Of a stretch of 64,000 bases of DNA, positions 27,916 to 37,268 are shown one piece after another. Position 1 is the first letter of the stretch; every line of letters begins with the position of its first letter. Origin of the DNA: Aurantiochytrium sp. KH105 (lineage: Eukaryota; Sar; Bigyra; Thraustochytrida; Thraustochytriidae); assembly GCA_003116975.1 (NCBI GenBank), contig BGKB01000108.1:124001-188000 (forward strand). Reading direction: 5' to 3'. Below the pieces are notes generated by a model, which saw nothing but the letters and a program-made list of their open reading frames with translations, was not told the DNA's origin and made no database searches. The translations under genes and the position numbers were made by a program.

Positions 27916-28883
27916 AATTTTTCATTTTCGATTTTCACCACTTTCAAGTTTGACTAGGCTAGCATTTTTGGGGCTTGTGAAGTTCTTGCTCTTCGAGACT
28001 TTCTTTCGAACAGCTGGGAGCTTTCAGAAAGACCCTCATTCTCTTGTGCCAACTCAATCCCGGGCTATCTCTTGACGTATTTTCGATTGACGTAATTTCA
28101 AAGAGACCCTCGCTGTTGCCAAGTCCATCTAGCTCATGAGTAAGAGCTGTCACGGCGCCCTTCAAGTTGTTCTGTCATGACATGCCATGGCATGTCATAT
28201 GTCATGGTAATTACTGTACCGTGACTTCCTCCGTCCCTCTTTCTGCCAGTTCGAACTCCAGTTTCCACAAACCTAGTCCACAACGACACGTGCACGTGGC
28301 CATCACGATTCCTTCCTCGACCACCCGCCACAACGTATACGTATCATGCGAGTCCTTTGTGAAGCTTCATGCTTACGAAGGAAGCCCACCGGCCAGCTGG
28401 CTATCCAGCCAGCCAGCCAGCCAGCCCAAACAGACGGAGGCCCTGCTTTCGTTGTCAACCACCTGGCTGAAGTGACGGACGCATCGCGTGCCTGCCCTCT
28501 CTCTCTATACAGTGCTGCTGGCTGTCTCCAGGTATAACGGTCGAGACCCAACGCCGGCCGAGCACGCGGCAGACCCGCAAGCAGCCACGTCGCTCGGCGC
28601 GCAGGCAACGAGGGCAGACAGCTCGAGGTACGTCGGGGCGGGGGCCGCAGACGCGGGCGCGACGGCGGCAAAGGCGCTCGGCAGGTTTCTTTGGCGAGCG
28701 CGCCTGCTGGTCGCGGCTCGGGAGGGAAAAGCAAGCATGGCGCGCGTGCGCTCTGCTTAGGCCGTCTTTGGCAGGGACGCGGACGTTGAGGACTGACGAT
28801 ACGATACAATACGATACGATACAGAAAAGGACCGGGAAAGCGAGAGGGTCGGAGGCCGTACGAATTTGCTCAAGAAAAGCAAG
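27916..28883. other. Intergenic between FMO and EB1
   Basis: No gene supported. It contains a perfect 22-bp palindrome at 28177-28198, a CCAG tetranucleotide run at about 28400-28425, and an imperfect ACGAT pentanucleotide run at about 28795-28820, just before EB1. Confidence 0.4.
28177..28198. repeat. Perfect 22-bp palindrome
   Basis: The core TGACATGCCATGGCATGTCA is self-complementary and extends one more base pair on each side (A and T). A further GTCAT follows at once (GTCATATGTCATGG). The arms contain a TGACATG half-site repeated in opposite orientations, so it could be a dimeric transcription-factor site. It lies about 260 bp after the FMO stop and about 690 bp before the EB1 start. 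Confidence 0.75.
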
Positions 28884-29933
28884 ATGGCGACCGACCGCGC
28901 GGTGGGCATGATGAACGAGGCGTACTTTGTGGGACGTCGCGAGATCCTTGAATGGCTCAATGGGCTGTGCCAGTTGAACTTGGGCAAGGTCGAAGAGACA
29001 GCGAATGGCGCCGTCGTTTGCCAGGTAATGGACGCCCTCTTTCCCGGCACGGTGCCCATGAAAAAGGTGAACTGGGGCGCGCGCAGCGACCACGAGTTCG
29101 TGGCCAACTACAAGGTCATGCAGGCCGTCTTTGACAAGGTGGGCATCACGCGTCACATCCCCGTGGATCGTCTCATCCGTGCCAAGTACCAAGACAACCT
29201 CGAACATCTGCAGTGGGTGCGTTCGGTATTCCTGGACCATGAGGCCAACATTCCCGAGGACTATGACGCGATTACGAGGCGAAATCTTGGCAAGGGCGTC
29301 AGTTTGTACAAGCCCGCGCAGAGCGTCGCCAAGCCGGCCGCGCGCAAGCCTGCGTCGAGGCCTGCACCGCGACCCACCAAGACTGTGGGCTCAGCCGCCC
29401 TCAAGCCCAAGGAGAAGGAGAAGGAGAACCTTTCGCGGCCGAACCGTTCGCTCGGAAGCTCGTCTACATCTTCGGCCGCGCGATCGCCGGTCCGCCGGGC
29501 TGAGGACTCGAAGGAGGCTGAGAAAATTGACGAGCTCGAGCAGCAGGTCAAGGATCTCCGCGCCTCGAGCGCGACCCTTCAAATGAATCTGGAGAGCGCC
29601 GAGAAGGAGCGCGACTTTTACTTTCACAAGCTTCGCGAGGTGGAGGTTCTTCTGCAAGCGTACCAGGGGCCGGACCGCGACACTGTGCTCCAGGTTCTTA
29701 CTGTGCTTTACGCCACGGAGGATGATCCGGATGGCGCTGCGGCTCAGGCCGCGGCCGAGGCTGTATTGGCCAGCGTTGACGAGGACGAGTTTGGGGCCGA
29801 GGCACCGCACGAGGCGCTCGACGCTGCGGAGTCCAAGGAGGGTGGCGTCGTCGACGAAGAAGCTGCTCATGACCGGGACCTTTCTTCCGAGGCGGCACCT
29901 GTCTCGGCGTCCTCCTACGCTGAGGAGTACTAG
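28884..29933 (+). CDS. EB1: EB1-family microtubule plus-end-binding protein
   Basis: 349 residues from the ATG at 28884. Tracks growing microtubule plus ends and recruits partners. The N-terminal calponin-homology domain (about 10-115) is well conserved: VGRREILEWLNGLCQLNLGK, ANGAVVCQVMDALFPGTVPM, KKVNW, and NYKVMQAVFDKVGITRHIPV. A basic Pro/Ala/Ser linker follows (about 140-210). The C-terminal EB1 homology coiled coil (about 215-275) includes ERDFYFHKLREVEVLLQAY, the dimerisation and partner-binding segment. The acidic Ala-rich tail ends EEY, i.e. the EEY/F motif that binds CAP-Gly domains. One exon. Confidence 0.95.
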   Translation: MATDRAVGMMNEAYFVGRREILEWLNGLCQLNLGKVEETANGAVVCQVMDALFPGTVPMKKVNWGARSDHEFVANYKVMQAVFDKVGITRHIPVDRLIRAKYQDNLEHLQWVRSVFLDHEANIPEDYDAITRRNLGKGVSLYKPAQSVAKPAARKPASRPAPRPTKTVGSAALKPKEKEKENLSRPNRSLGSSSTSSAARSPVRRAEDSKEAEKIDELEQQVKDLRASSATLQMNLESAEKERDFYFHKLREVEVLLQAYQGPDRDTVLQVLTVLYATEDDPDGAAAQAAAEAVLASVDEDEFGAEAPHEALDAAESKEGGVVDEEAAHDRDLSSEAAPVSASSYAEEY

Positions 29934-30746
29934 AACGTGTGCGAAAGTATCCAGCGGGTCGGCAGCCAGACAAAGAGCATCCCGTCCGCCTTGAATGAAT
30001 GTTGATGGACTTTTTTTTCCCCTCCCTTCTTCTTCTTCTTCTTCTTTATTGCATGGCCAGCCATGGCAGCTGCAATTTCGCTTACTTTAGGTACTTCACT
30101 TTGCCGTCATCATCACACACCTCGGACCGCTTGCTTGTGGTGGACTCACTTATCGAGCAGCCCGATGCCTCGGTGTCTTCCCCGTGCAGAACTCTTGCTC
30201 TTCATTTGCCTTGCAGAATGAGTACAAACGCGAGCTTGTTTCAGTCGGCTCCGCGTAGATAGAGTCCGTGCTCCTTGCCAGACTGGGCTCGGGCACAGCC
30301 AGCTGGTGGGTGCATGCAATGCTGCCCTCTCGGCTCGGCTCTGTTGTGCAAATAAAAGCCTTGTTCGATTGATGGACGGATCGAGACGGATGCACAATAA
30401 GAGCAAGCCCAAGCACGCGCCCTTGAGTGCGCCACGGCAAAACGCGAAAGCGCGGGTCGGAGCCTGCGCGGTGCGCGGGCAAGGGAGGCAGCGAACGCAC
30501 GGGCAGGGCTCTGGGCAGACAGCGACGCGGCTCGCGCTTGCACGCGTTGCAGTCTGCCGAGCGCGGAAACGCAAGGAAGCCATCCTGGCACAAGGACACC
30601 CGAGCACGTGGAAAGCGCAATCAACCAAAGGGTTGAGTTGGCGACGACGACGATAAGACCTCGGCGCGTTCACACGGAGACAAACGCCCTTTGCGAGCTC
30701 GGCCTGACAAAGAGGGGGGCGCGTGACTTCGTCGTAGGACTGCACG
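29934..30746. other. Intergenic, nothing recognised
   Basis: 3' flank of EB1 and 5' flank of the TLC gene. A short TTC repeat lies near 30028-30045. Open frames on the minus strand here are Arg/Ala-rich with no motif. Confidence 0.4.
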
Positions 30747-31550
30747 ATGGCGCAAGACGGAACGACCTTGCTGGAGGCAAGTGCAGCGTACCTCGGGAAG
30801 GTGCTTGAACCGGAACAGGCACAGCGCGTGGTGGCGAGCCTGGCGCTTTTCTTTAGCCTGCAAGCGCTCGGGAAAAAAGTTCTCCCTAGCGTGATCCCAG
30901 CAGATCGATGGGACAAGCTCACGGATCTGGAAAAGACCAAGATCTCGGGATGGTGCGTGAGCATTTTCCATGCGGTTACAGGTGTATCTGCAGCCACCTA
31001 CATTATGGCCACCCAAGAGGGAACGGTGGTCTCGGACCGCATCTACGGCACTTCGTTGAACTCATGCCGGCTTTTCAACTACACGATGGCATACTTTTTG
31101 TGGGACCTTATCATGGTCTTCAAGGCTCCAACGGTTGATCTAGGCTTCTTGGCGCATCACGTTGTGGGCTTTGCGACGCTCGTGACCATGCTGCATCCCT
31201 TTATGCAGTTTTATGGCCTGTGCTGCACGCTGTTTGAGCTCTCGACGCCATTCCTCAGCTATCGATCCATCATGCTCGCGCTGGGATACAAGGGATCTCC
31301 AGCTGTAAAGCGTGCCGAGCTGCTTTTCGGGCTTGCCTTTTTGGTGGGGCGCATCCTTTTTGGCGTTCCCATGGCTGTGTATGGCACCTACGAGGGCACG
31401 GTGGCGCTGTGGAAGGGACTCATCCAGTACAAGAGCCACTACGCGATCTTATTCGCGACAAACACGATCATGATTGTGCTCAACATTCTGTGGTTCGGTA
31501 AAATTCTTCGCATGTCCAAGAAGAAGCCAGACAACAAGAAGAGTGATTAA
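30747..31550 (+). CDS. TLC-domain (TRAM/LAG1/CLN8) membrane protein, TLCD4-like
   Basis: 267 residues from the ATG at 30747. Multi-spanning ER or Golgi membrane protein of the TLC superfamily, whose members act in ceramide synthesis or lipid sensing and transport. Visible family features are AYFLWDLIMVFKAP, FLAHHVVGFATLV (the His pair), and FELSTPFLSYRSIMLALGY. At least six hydrophobic segments can be read between about 20 and 250. The FELSTP-x5-R arrangement is closer to the TLCD4/TMEM56 type than to ceramide synthases. The C-terminus is basic (SKKKPDNKKSD) and could help ER retention. Confidence 0.85.
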   Translation: MAQDGTTLLEASAAYLGKVLEPEQAQRVVASLALFFSLQALGKKVLPSVIPADRWDKLTDLEKTKISGWCVSIFHAVTGVSAATYIMATQEGTVVSDRIYGTSLNSCRLFNYTMAYFLWDLIMVFKAPTVDLGFLAHHVVGFATLVTMLHPFMQFYGLCCTLFELSTPFLSYRSIMLALGYKGSPAVKRAELLFGLAFLVGRILFGVPMAVYGTYEGTVALWKGLIQYKSHYAILFATNTIMIVLNILWFGKILRMSKKKPDNKKSD

Positions 31551-32112
31551 AGGATTTTACTTTTTCTTTTATTTTAGAAGGCCTAGATCAGGCCTAGTCC
31601 TCGGTGAACGAAGTTGAAATTCGAGTCACTCTGAACAGTCAGATGAAGATCGACTTCGCTCATCTGAAGATCGACTTCGCTCATCTATTCCCCCCCAGAA
31701 ATACTGAATAGACTCCCCGTTGTCATTATTCTTCACAGTCAGATGAAGATCAAAATCTCGCCAGCAAATGCTGATCAGCCTCCTTGATTGCCCCCCCCCC
31801 CCGGCCCCATGCAAAGCGTAATGGGATCTTTCCGTTTGCTGTCTGGAGTCTTCTCTTCGCTTCCAAACTTGGTTGAAGCTGTAAGAGCATGTCGAGCATT
31901 TCCGAGGTTGATAATACACAAGGCAAACAAAGATTCACAGAAGAAAGATGGGCGATTTCTTTAGAAAAAGAAATCGAAAAGACATGGCTTTCGCCACGTC
32001 TTCAAGGGGAAAAGGGTTAAAGAGGAATAGCAAGCAAGTACGGAGGGAGGGGGAGATGCGCATCAGTCAGCCGCCCACCATCGTCAAAGCAGACGTATGG
32101 GGTACAGGCGAC
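31551..32112. other. Convergent spacer with short direct repeats
   Basis: Holds both 3' UTRs of the TLC and SAM-synthetase genes. A 21-bp unit (TGAAGATCGACTTCGCTCATC) occurs twice in tandem at about 31644-31685; a CAGTCAGATGAAGATC element occurs at about 31638 and again at about 31737. A C run lies at 31790-31802. No gene recognised. Confidence 0.5.
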
Positions 32113-33665
32113 TTAATACTTGAGCTCCTTGGGCTGCTCCCAGGTGAAGTCCGGGTCGTTGCGGCCAAAGTGGCCGTAGCAGGTGGTCTTCGAGTAGATG
32201 GGGCGCTTGAGCTTGAGGTCGCGGATGAGGCAGCCGGGGCGAAGGTCAAAGTTGTTCTTGACAATCTCCTTGAGCTGGGCCTCGGTCATGCCCTCCTTGA
32301 CGGTGCCGTAGGTCTCGACGTGGAGCGAGATGGGCTCAGCGACGCCAATACCGTACGAGAGCTGCACGAGGCAGCGGCGGCAAAGGCCAGCCGCGACGAG
32401 CGACTTGGCGACCCAGCGGCCAGCGTAAGCGGCCGAGCGGTCGACCTTGGTGGGGTCCTTGCCGGAGAAGGCGCCACCACCGTGGGCGCCCCAGCCACCG
32501 TAGGTGTCGACGATGATCTTGCGGCCAGTGAGGCCGGCATCGCCGTGGGGGCCACCAATGACGAAGCGGCCACTGGGGTTGAGCACGTAGCGGGTCTCCG
32601 GGGTGATGTACTTCTCCGGGATGACCTTGCTGATGACCTCGCGCTTGAGGTCCTCGGCAATCTGCTCCTGGGAGACGCCCTCGTCGTGCTGGGTGGAGAT
32701 GAGGACAGTGTGCACGTACTGGGGCTCAGTGACGCCGTTGACCTCCTTGTAGGCGACGGTGACCTGGACCTTGCCGTCGGGGCGAACCCAGCCGAGGGTT
32801 CCGTCCTTGCGGACGTCTGTCAGGCGCTTGCCAATCTTGGTGGCCCAAAGGTGGCTGGCAGGCATGAGCTCCTCGGTCTCGTCGCAGGCGTAGCCGAACA
32901 TGATGCCCTGGTCACCAGCACCGATGTCCTCGAGGGCCTTGCCAAGGTGCACACCCTGGGCAATATCGGGGGACTGCTCCTCAATGCCAACGACGACGCT
33001 GCACGAGTTGTGGCCAATGCCGATCTCGGGCGAGGTGTAGCCGACGTTCTTGACAGCATCGCGGACGACCTGCTCAAAGTTCACGGTGGCCTTGGAGGTG
33101 ATCTCACCAAAGATCATCACCAGCTTGGTCTTGGTAGCGGTCTCGCAGGCGACCTTGGAGTCGGGGTCCTGGGCGAGGCAGGCATCGAGGACGGCATCAC
33201 TGTGCATTCATATCTCTGTCAGTCGTCATGATCTTTACCATGTATGTACCTTCCGGTCCCTCCCTCTCTCTTTGCTGATGCGGCTGGGCTGGCCACAGAT
33301 TTCAGCAGCCTACAATGTGCGCAAGAAGAATGCGAGCAGCGCCAGCAAGCTTCGAGTGCGTCGCAAGCAAAGCGCGATTACTCGTCGCCCATTCTCTCCA
33401 TCACCTCCCTCTGCACTCCCGTCTCCTGCTCCTGGCCGTCGAGCGCCACCGTGGCGGGCTCGTACTTGCCTCTGTCTCTCTCTCTCTCTCTCTCACGCGC
33501 GTCTCATCTCATCGTCTGGTCGTCATGACGCAGTCTGACAGAGACGGACGGACGTGTGGACGCGACGCGGCGCGCGGCGGGCACTTACCTCACGACGTCG
33601 GCGAGCTTGTCCGGGTGGCCCTCGTTGACGGACTCCGAGGTGAAGAGGTACTCGCGGGTGGCCAT
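32113..33665 (-). CDS. MAT: S-adenosylmethionine synthetase, two exons
   Basis: Makes S-adenosylmethionine from ATP and methionine in the cytosol. Exon 1 is 33665-33589 (ATG in context gcaccATGgcc), encoding [20 protein letters not shown] followed by LADVV. Exon 2 is 33199-32113. The 389-bp intron runs from GTAAGT to TGCACAG. The join gives [15 protein letters not shown], as in all MATs, and 387 residues. Conserved parts are GHPDK (methionine/ATP binding), [32 protein letters not shown] and [19 protein letters not shown]. Length and motifs are normal. The product feeds methyltransferases such as the carnosine N-methyltransferase 8 kb away, though no co-regulation is shown. Confidence 0.97.
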
Positions 33666-36088
33666 GGTGCTTTTCGTGCGTGTCTGCGTGCGTGCTCGGC
33701 GGGTGGCTGGCGGCGGCTTGGCTGAGATTCGGGTTTGCTCCTGCGCCTGTGGTTTTGCTCGGCGCCCTTAACCCTCGCGCCGCTTTGTCCGCGTCTTGTT
33801 TCAAGGTATGCGGTAGTTAACCAATACAAAAAATTGCATGGAGAGAGACTAGAGCCTAGCGGACACCGCGTCGGCGGCTGAGCTGGCTGGCGACGGCATC
33901 GACTCTGCCTGCGAAGATAATCGAGAGATGGATGATACGCGCCGCGAGGGCAGCAGCAGGCCACGGCGGCTGGGCCCAGCGAGCCTGACGAGGACGCGGC
34001 GCAGGCGGCGGCGAAAAGGGACACCGAGCCGCTTCCTCCCCCGCGCCCTAGCTGAGCTCGCCCGCCTCCGGCAGCCCCGAGGTCGCGTCGCGACGTTCTC
34101 GAGGCCAGCAGCCAAAAAAAATAAAAAATGAATAAATCGCAAATCAAAAATCCAAAACATAAAAAAAAGAAAAAGAAAAAGGAAAAACATAGGCGAGGAG
34201 GCAGTAGCCCGGAAAATGTTTATGCGCGTTAAAAAGAAACGTGGGTGGCCGGCGCATCTGGAGCGGTTCTACTGCCCAGTCATATAAAACCGTAGCCCCC
34301 ACCTGCGAGGCCGCCTGTAAAAAGATTGAAACAGAGAAAAAAGAAAGAAAAGAAGGAAAGAAAGAAAGAAAAGACAGAAAGAAAAAAAGAAAGGAGGATA
34401 ACAAGGACAGGCAGGGAGGTCGCCGCGCGACGCCGACGCCAGCCATGCCAGCAGGCCTGGCTCGCCCTCTCTCTCGCCGACCCGACGCGACGCGACGCGA
34501 CCCGACTCGACGCGACTGGACTGGACTGGACCTGAGGCGGCTGGATTCGATGCCGAAGGCGGAAGTGGCCTTTGCCGGGAGATGCGACGCGATGCGATGC
34601 GATGCAATGCGGCGCGACCAGAGGAGACGAGAAGGGTCAGGAGTCACCAGTGGCAGCTTGTTTGTGATGATCGATCGATCGATTGACCATTGAGGATGAA
34701 TGCAAACGCAAGCGGGCGAGCGAGTGAGCGCGCTGAGCCGACGCCGAAGAACGACGGCCTCGTGAGATTCCTTCAGAGGAAGCCGCGGTTCTCGCTCCTG
34801 CCAAGCTGGCGAGCCACCGAAGACTTCTTGTTCATTTGCCAGCACGGCAATCCTCGTCGCAAGCAGTACCGCCCCGCCCGAAAAAAGGATCATCATGATG
34901 ATGTCGTGACATCTATGACATCGCGCTTCGCTAGCTGGCCATCGCTGCCACTCGTACGGTATGCCATGCTGTGCATGCGTAAGCTCGTATACTACTAGAG
35001 AGCTTTTTCCGTGAACGGGGCCCATTCGTTTTATACACAAACAAACAAAAGAAAGAGCCAGACATTCGCAGCCAGGCAGCATCACCGCGATCGATTCATG
35101 TGTCCTGGGCATGGCCGTCTGTGACATCTCGAGTCCACCTCTGGCGTGTCCAACGCGGCACCTACATCATCGTCGTACCCAACTATACTATACCTTTGCC
35201 ACAGCCACATCTGCAGCCCTATCTTCTTCATCTTTCCTTCCTTTCCTTGTTTCTTCTTTTTCTTTTTCTTTTTCTTTTTCTTTCTTTTTTTCTTTTCTCT
35301 TTTTTACTGCCTGCTGCTGCTGCTGCCATCGCCTCCCAGAAGATTCGCTCACTCACTCGCTCGCTATTAGCAGCTGCAGCTCGGCTGCCTCTGGTCAGCT
35401 GCTGCAGCCTGCAGCGGCGCTGCGGCTCGCGTTCCGCGCACGGAGCTGCTCCTCAAGATCGTTGACGTCTCGCCCTCTCTGCCCCTGACTGTGACTGACT
35501 GGCTGGCGGGCGGGCGGGCTGTCTTCCTTCGCTGGCCGCCGCCAGTGGCAGAGGGTACAGGGGATAGTAGAGGAGACGCTGGTGTCCTGTCCCAATGTTT
35601 GCGCGATGCGCAATGCGCCGCGCCCGCCTTAATCGTACTGCCCTCACCCAGGGTCTACGCGGCCGCGGCTAGACGGCGCGTCTAGGGGCGGCCAAGATAC
35701 GGCCGCACGTAAGGCGCCGCCAAAGATTCCCCTGCGTCCGGCGCTTACTGCCGGAGCTTAGGCGCAACGCTACGAGCCACCCGCCGCCAGGATTGATGAC
35801 GTTGCTGCGCCGAACGTGGCCGACCCTTGTACGGGTCTGTGCACAGAAGATGAGAAAGGACTCAAACGCGCTAAAAAGAGACTTTAAAAAGTGGCACCGC
35901 CGCGATCGCTGTCGCGGCACACAGCCAGAGAGAAGAGGACGCGCGCACGTGGGCAGCCAGCCGTTCGTCCCGCGGGCGAAGGAGCAGTTCCTACGCGGAA
36001 CGCGCGCCTTCAATCCTCTTGATCTGCGACTCTTCATTCATCAACACTTACTTCCACACGCGAACGAGGGAGAGGAGAAGAAGAGGAG
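33666..36088. other. Gene-poor region with purine and pyrimidine tracts
   Basis: Upstream of both SAM synthetase (minus) and TAF13 (plus). It holds an A-rich stretch at about 34150-34190, a purine tract (AAAGAAAGAAAAGAAGG-like) at 34321-34404, a GACGC/GACTG pentamer run at about 34487-34530, and a pyrimidine tract (CTTTTT-type) at 35235-35310. CTAGGGGCGGCC at 35682 and GCGCCGCCAAAG at about 35714 recur near 4987 and 5100. The long frames here are low-complexity and are not supported as genes. Confidence 0.5.
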
Positions 36089-36779
36089 ATGGCGCCCAAA
36101 CGCACCGCCGACGCTGCGGCGACAGAGGACTTTCGCTCTGAGCGTACGTTTTCCAGAGAGATCCTAGAAGCTAGGCCGTCGCTCGGCCGCCTTCCGCTTC
36201 CCGCTTCCCAACCTTTGCTCGAATTCTTTCTCAGCCCCCCCCTTCTTGAATCGATCTCCTTCTTGACCCTATGCGAGGCACGAAGAAACTGACGCTCGAA
36301 AATGCATGCAACCCTCCCCCCAAAACGCAGTGGCAGCTGTCATGTACGGCTTTGGCGACAAGCGCCAGCAACTCAACGAGACTCTCGATCTGATGAACTC
36401 GATCGTGGTCGAGTACATGGAGGGCATGACTCGCGAATCGCTCGCAAACACCTTTGGATCCAATCTCAACACGAAAGGTCTCGAGTTCGCGATTCGCCGC
36501 GACCCCCGCAAGGTAGAGCGAGTTCGGCAGCTCTTGAAAATGTATCAAGAGGTTATCAACGAGCGCGACATGAAGCTGAAGCGTGAGGACAAATCGTCGG
36601 CTGCAAATAAAGCAAAAAAGCGCAAAGCTGGCACAGCCGCCGCCAAAAAGAAGGCCAAGGCCTCTGCCAACAAGGTCAAAAAGAGCTCCCAGCCTCTCAG
36701 CACCACCGTCGCAGCTACGATGGATCAGCAGCTGGCCAACATCGATGCTTCCCAGCTTGCTGGTCTGAAGAAGAAGTGA
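36089..36779 (+). CDS. TAF13: TFIID subunit TAF13, two exons
   Basis: Histone-fold subunit of general transcription factor TFIID, pairing with TAF11. Exon 1 is 36089-36143 (MAPKRTADAAATEDFRSE), exon 2 is 36331-36779. The 187-bp intron starts GTACGT and ends CGCAG. The join gives FRSELAAVMYGFGDKRQQ and 167 residues. The histone fold follows: LNETLDLMNSIVVEYMEGM, then LEFAIRRDPRKVERVRQLL, close to the TAF13 consensus (MYGFGD, RKDPRK-type). The C-terminal 65 residues are Lys/Ala-rich and longer than in human TAF13, with likely nuclear-localisation function. Confidence 0.93.
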
Positions 36780-37268
36780 AACAGCTCAAGCGCTTGAGCA
36801 TGTCTGCCAATCTTCCTATTGTTCGAGGTCTGTGCGTGGATGCGACTGCACGTAGATGCATGACGATCCTTGCGAGGGCGCGTACACAATCTAAGAAGCT
36901 GCCGCGGGAAGAGAAGCAGTCGCTAGCTGCTGACCTCCTGTTTATGAACATTGACCAAGCCCAAGCCCAGCTTTCGTTCGTATGTGCGTTCGTTTGTACG
37001 AACATGCCCGCTGCAAAGTGGCTGGGAAAAAAAAAGAAAGAATATGGCGAGTGTGGATACGCGTATCTCAATGGGGAAAGAGCCACAAACGAACCAACGA
37101 ACAACACGGGAACAGGCCTATGTTGACGATCTGACGCCCCTCCTTCGCAAAACGTCAGAATAGGCCCAACGTAGCATAGTGAAAAAACAAAAAATGGAGG
37201 AAAAGACCAAAAAATCAACTTCGGGGGCTCTAGGATACGTTTTGATCTCGCAGTGCAACAATGTCATA
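36780..37268. other. Convergent spacer, nothing recognised
   Basis: Holds the 3' ends of TAF13 and the EF-hand protein gene. Somewhat AT-richer. No repeat recognised. Confidence 0.4.

Noticed and set aside
28800-28830. ACGATACAGAAAAG as U6 snRNA core
   Set aside because: Only a short resemblance; the ACAGAG box and flanking conserved parts are missing and it is part of an ACGAT repeat.
31948-33231. 427-residue plus-strand frame opposite SAM synthetase
   Set aside because: Val/Ala/Asp-rich antisense of a highly biased gene; no independent evidence.
34144-35127. 327-residue minus-strand frame
   Set aside because: Runs through purine/pyrimidine tracts and gives poly-Phe/Leu/Ser; no family features.
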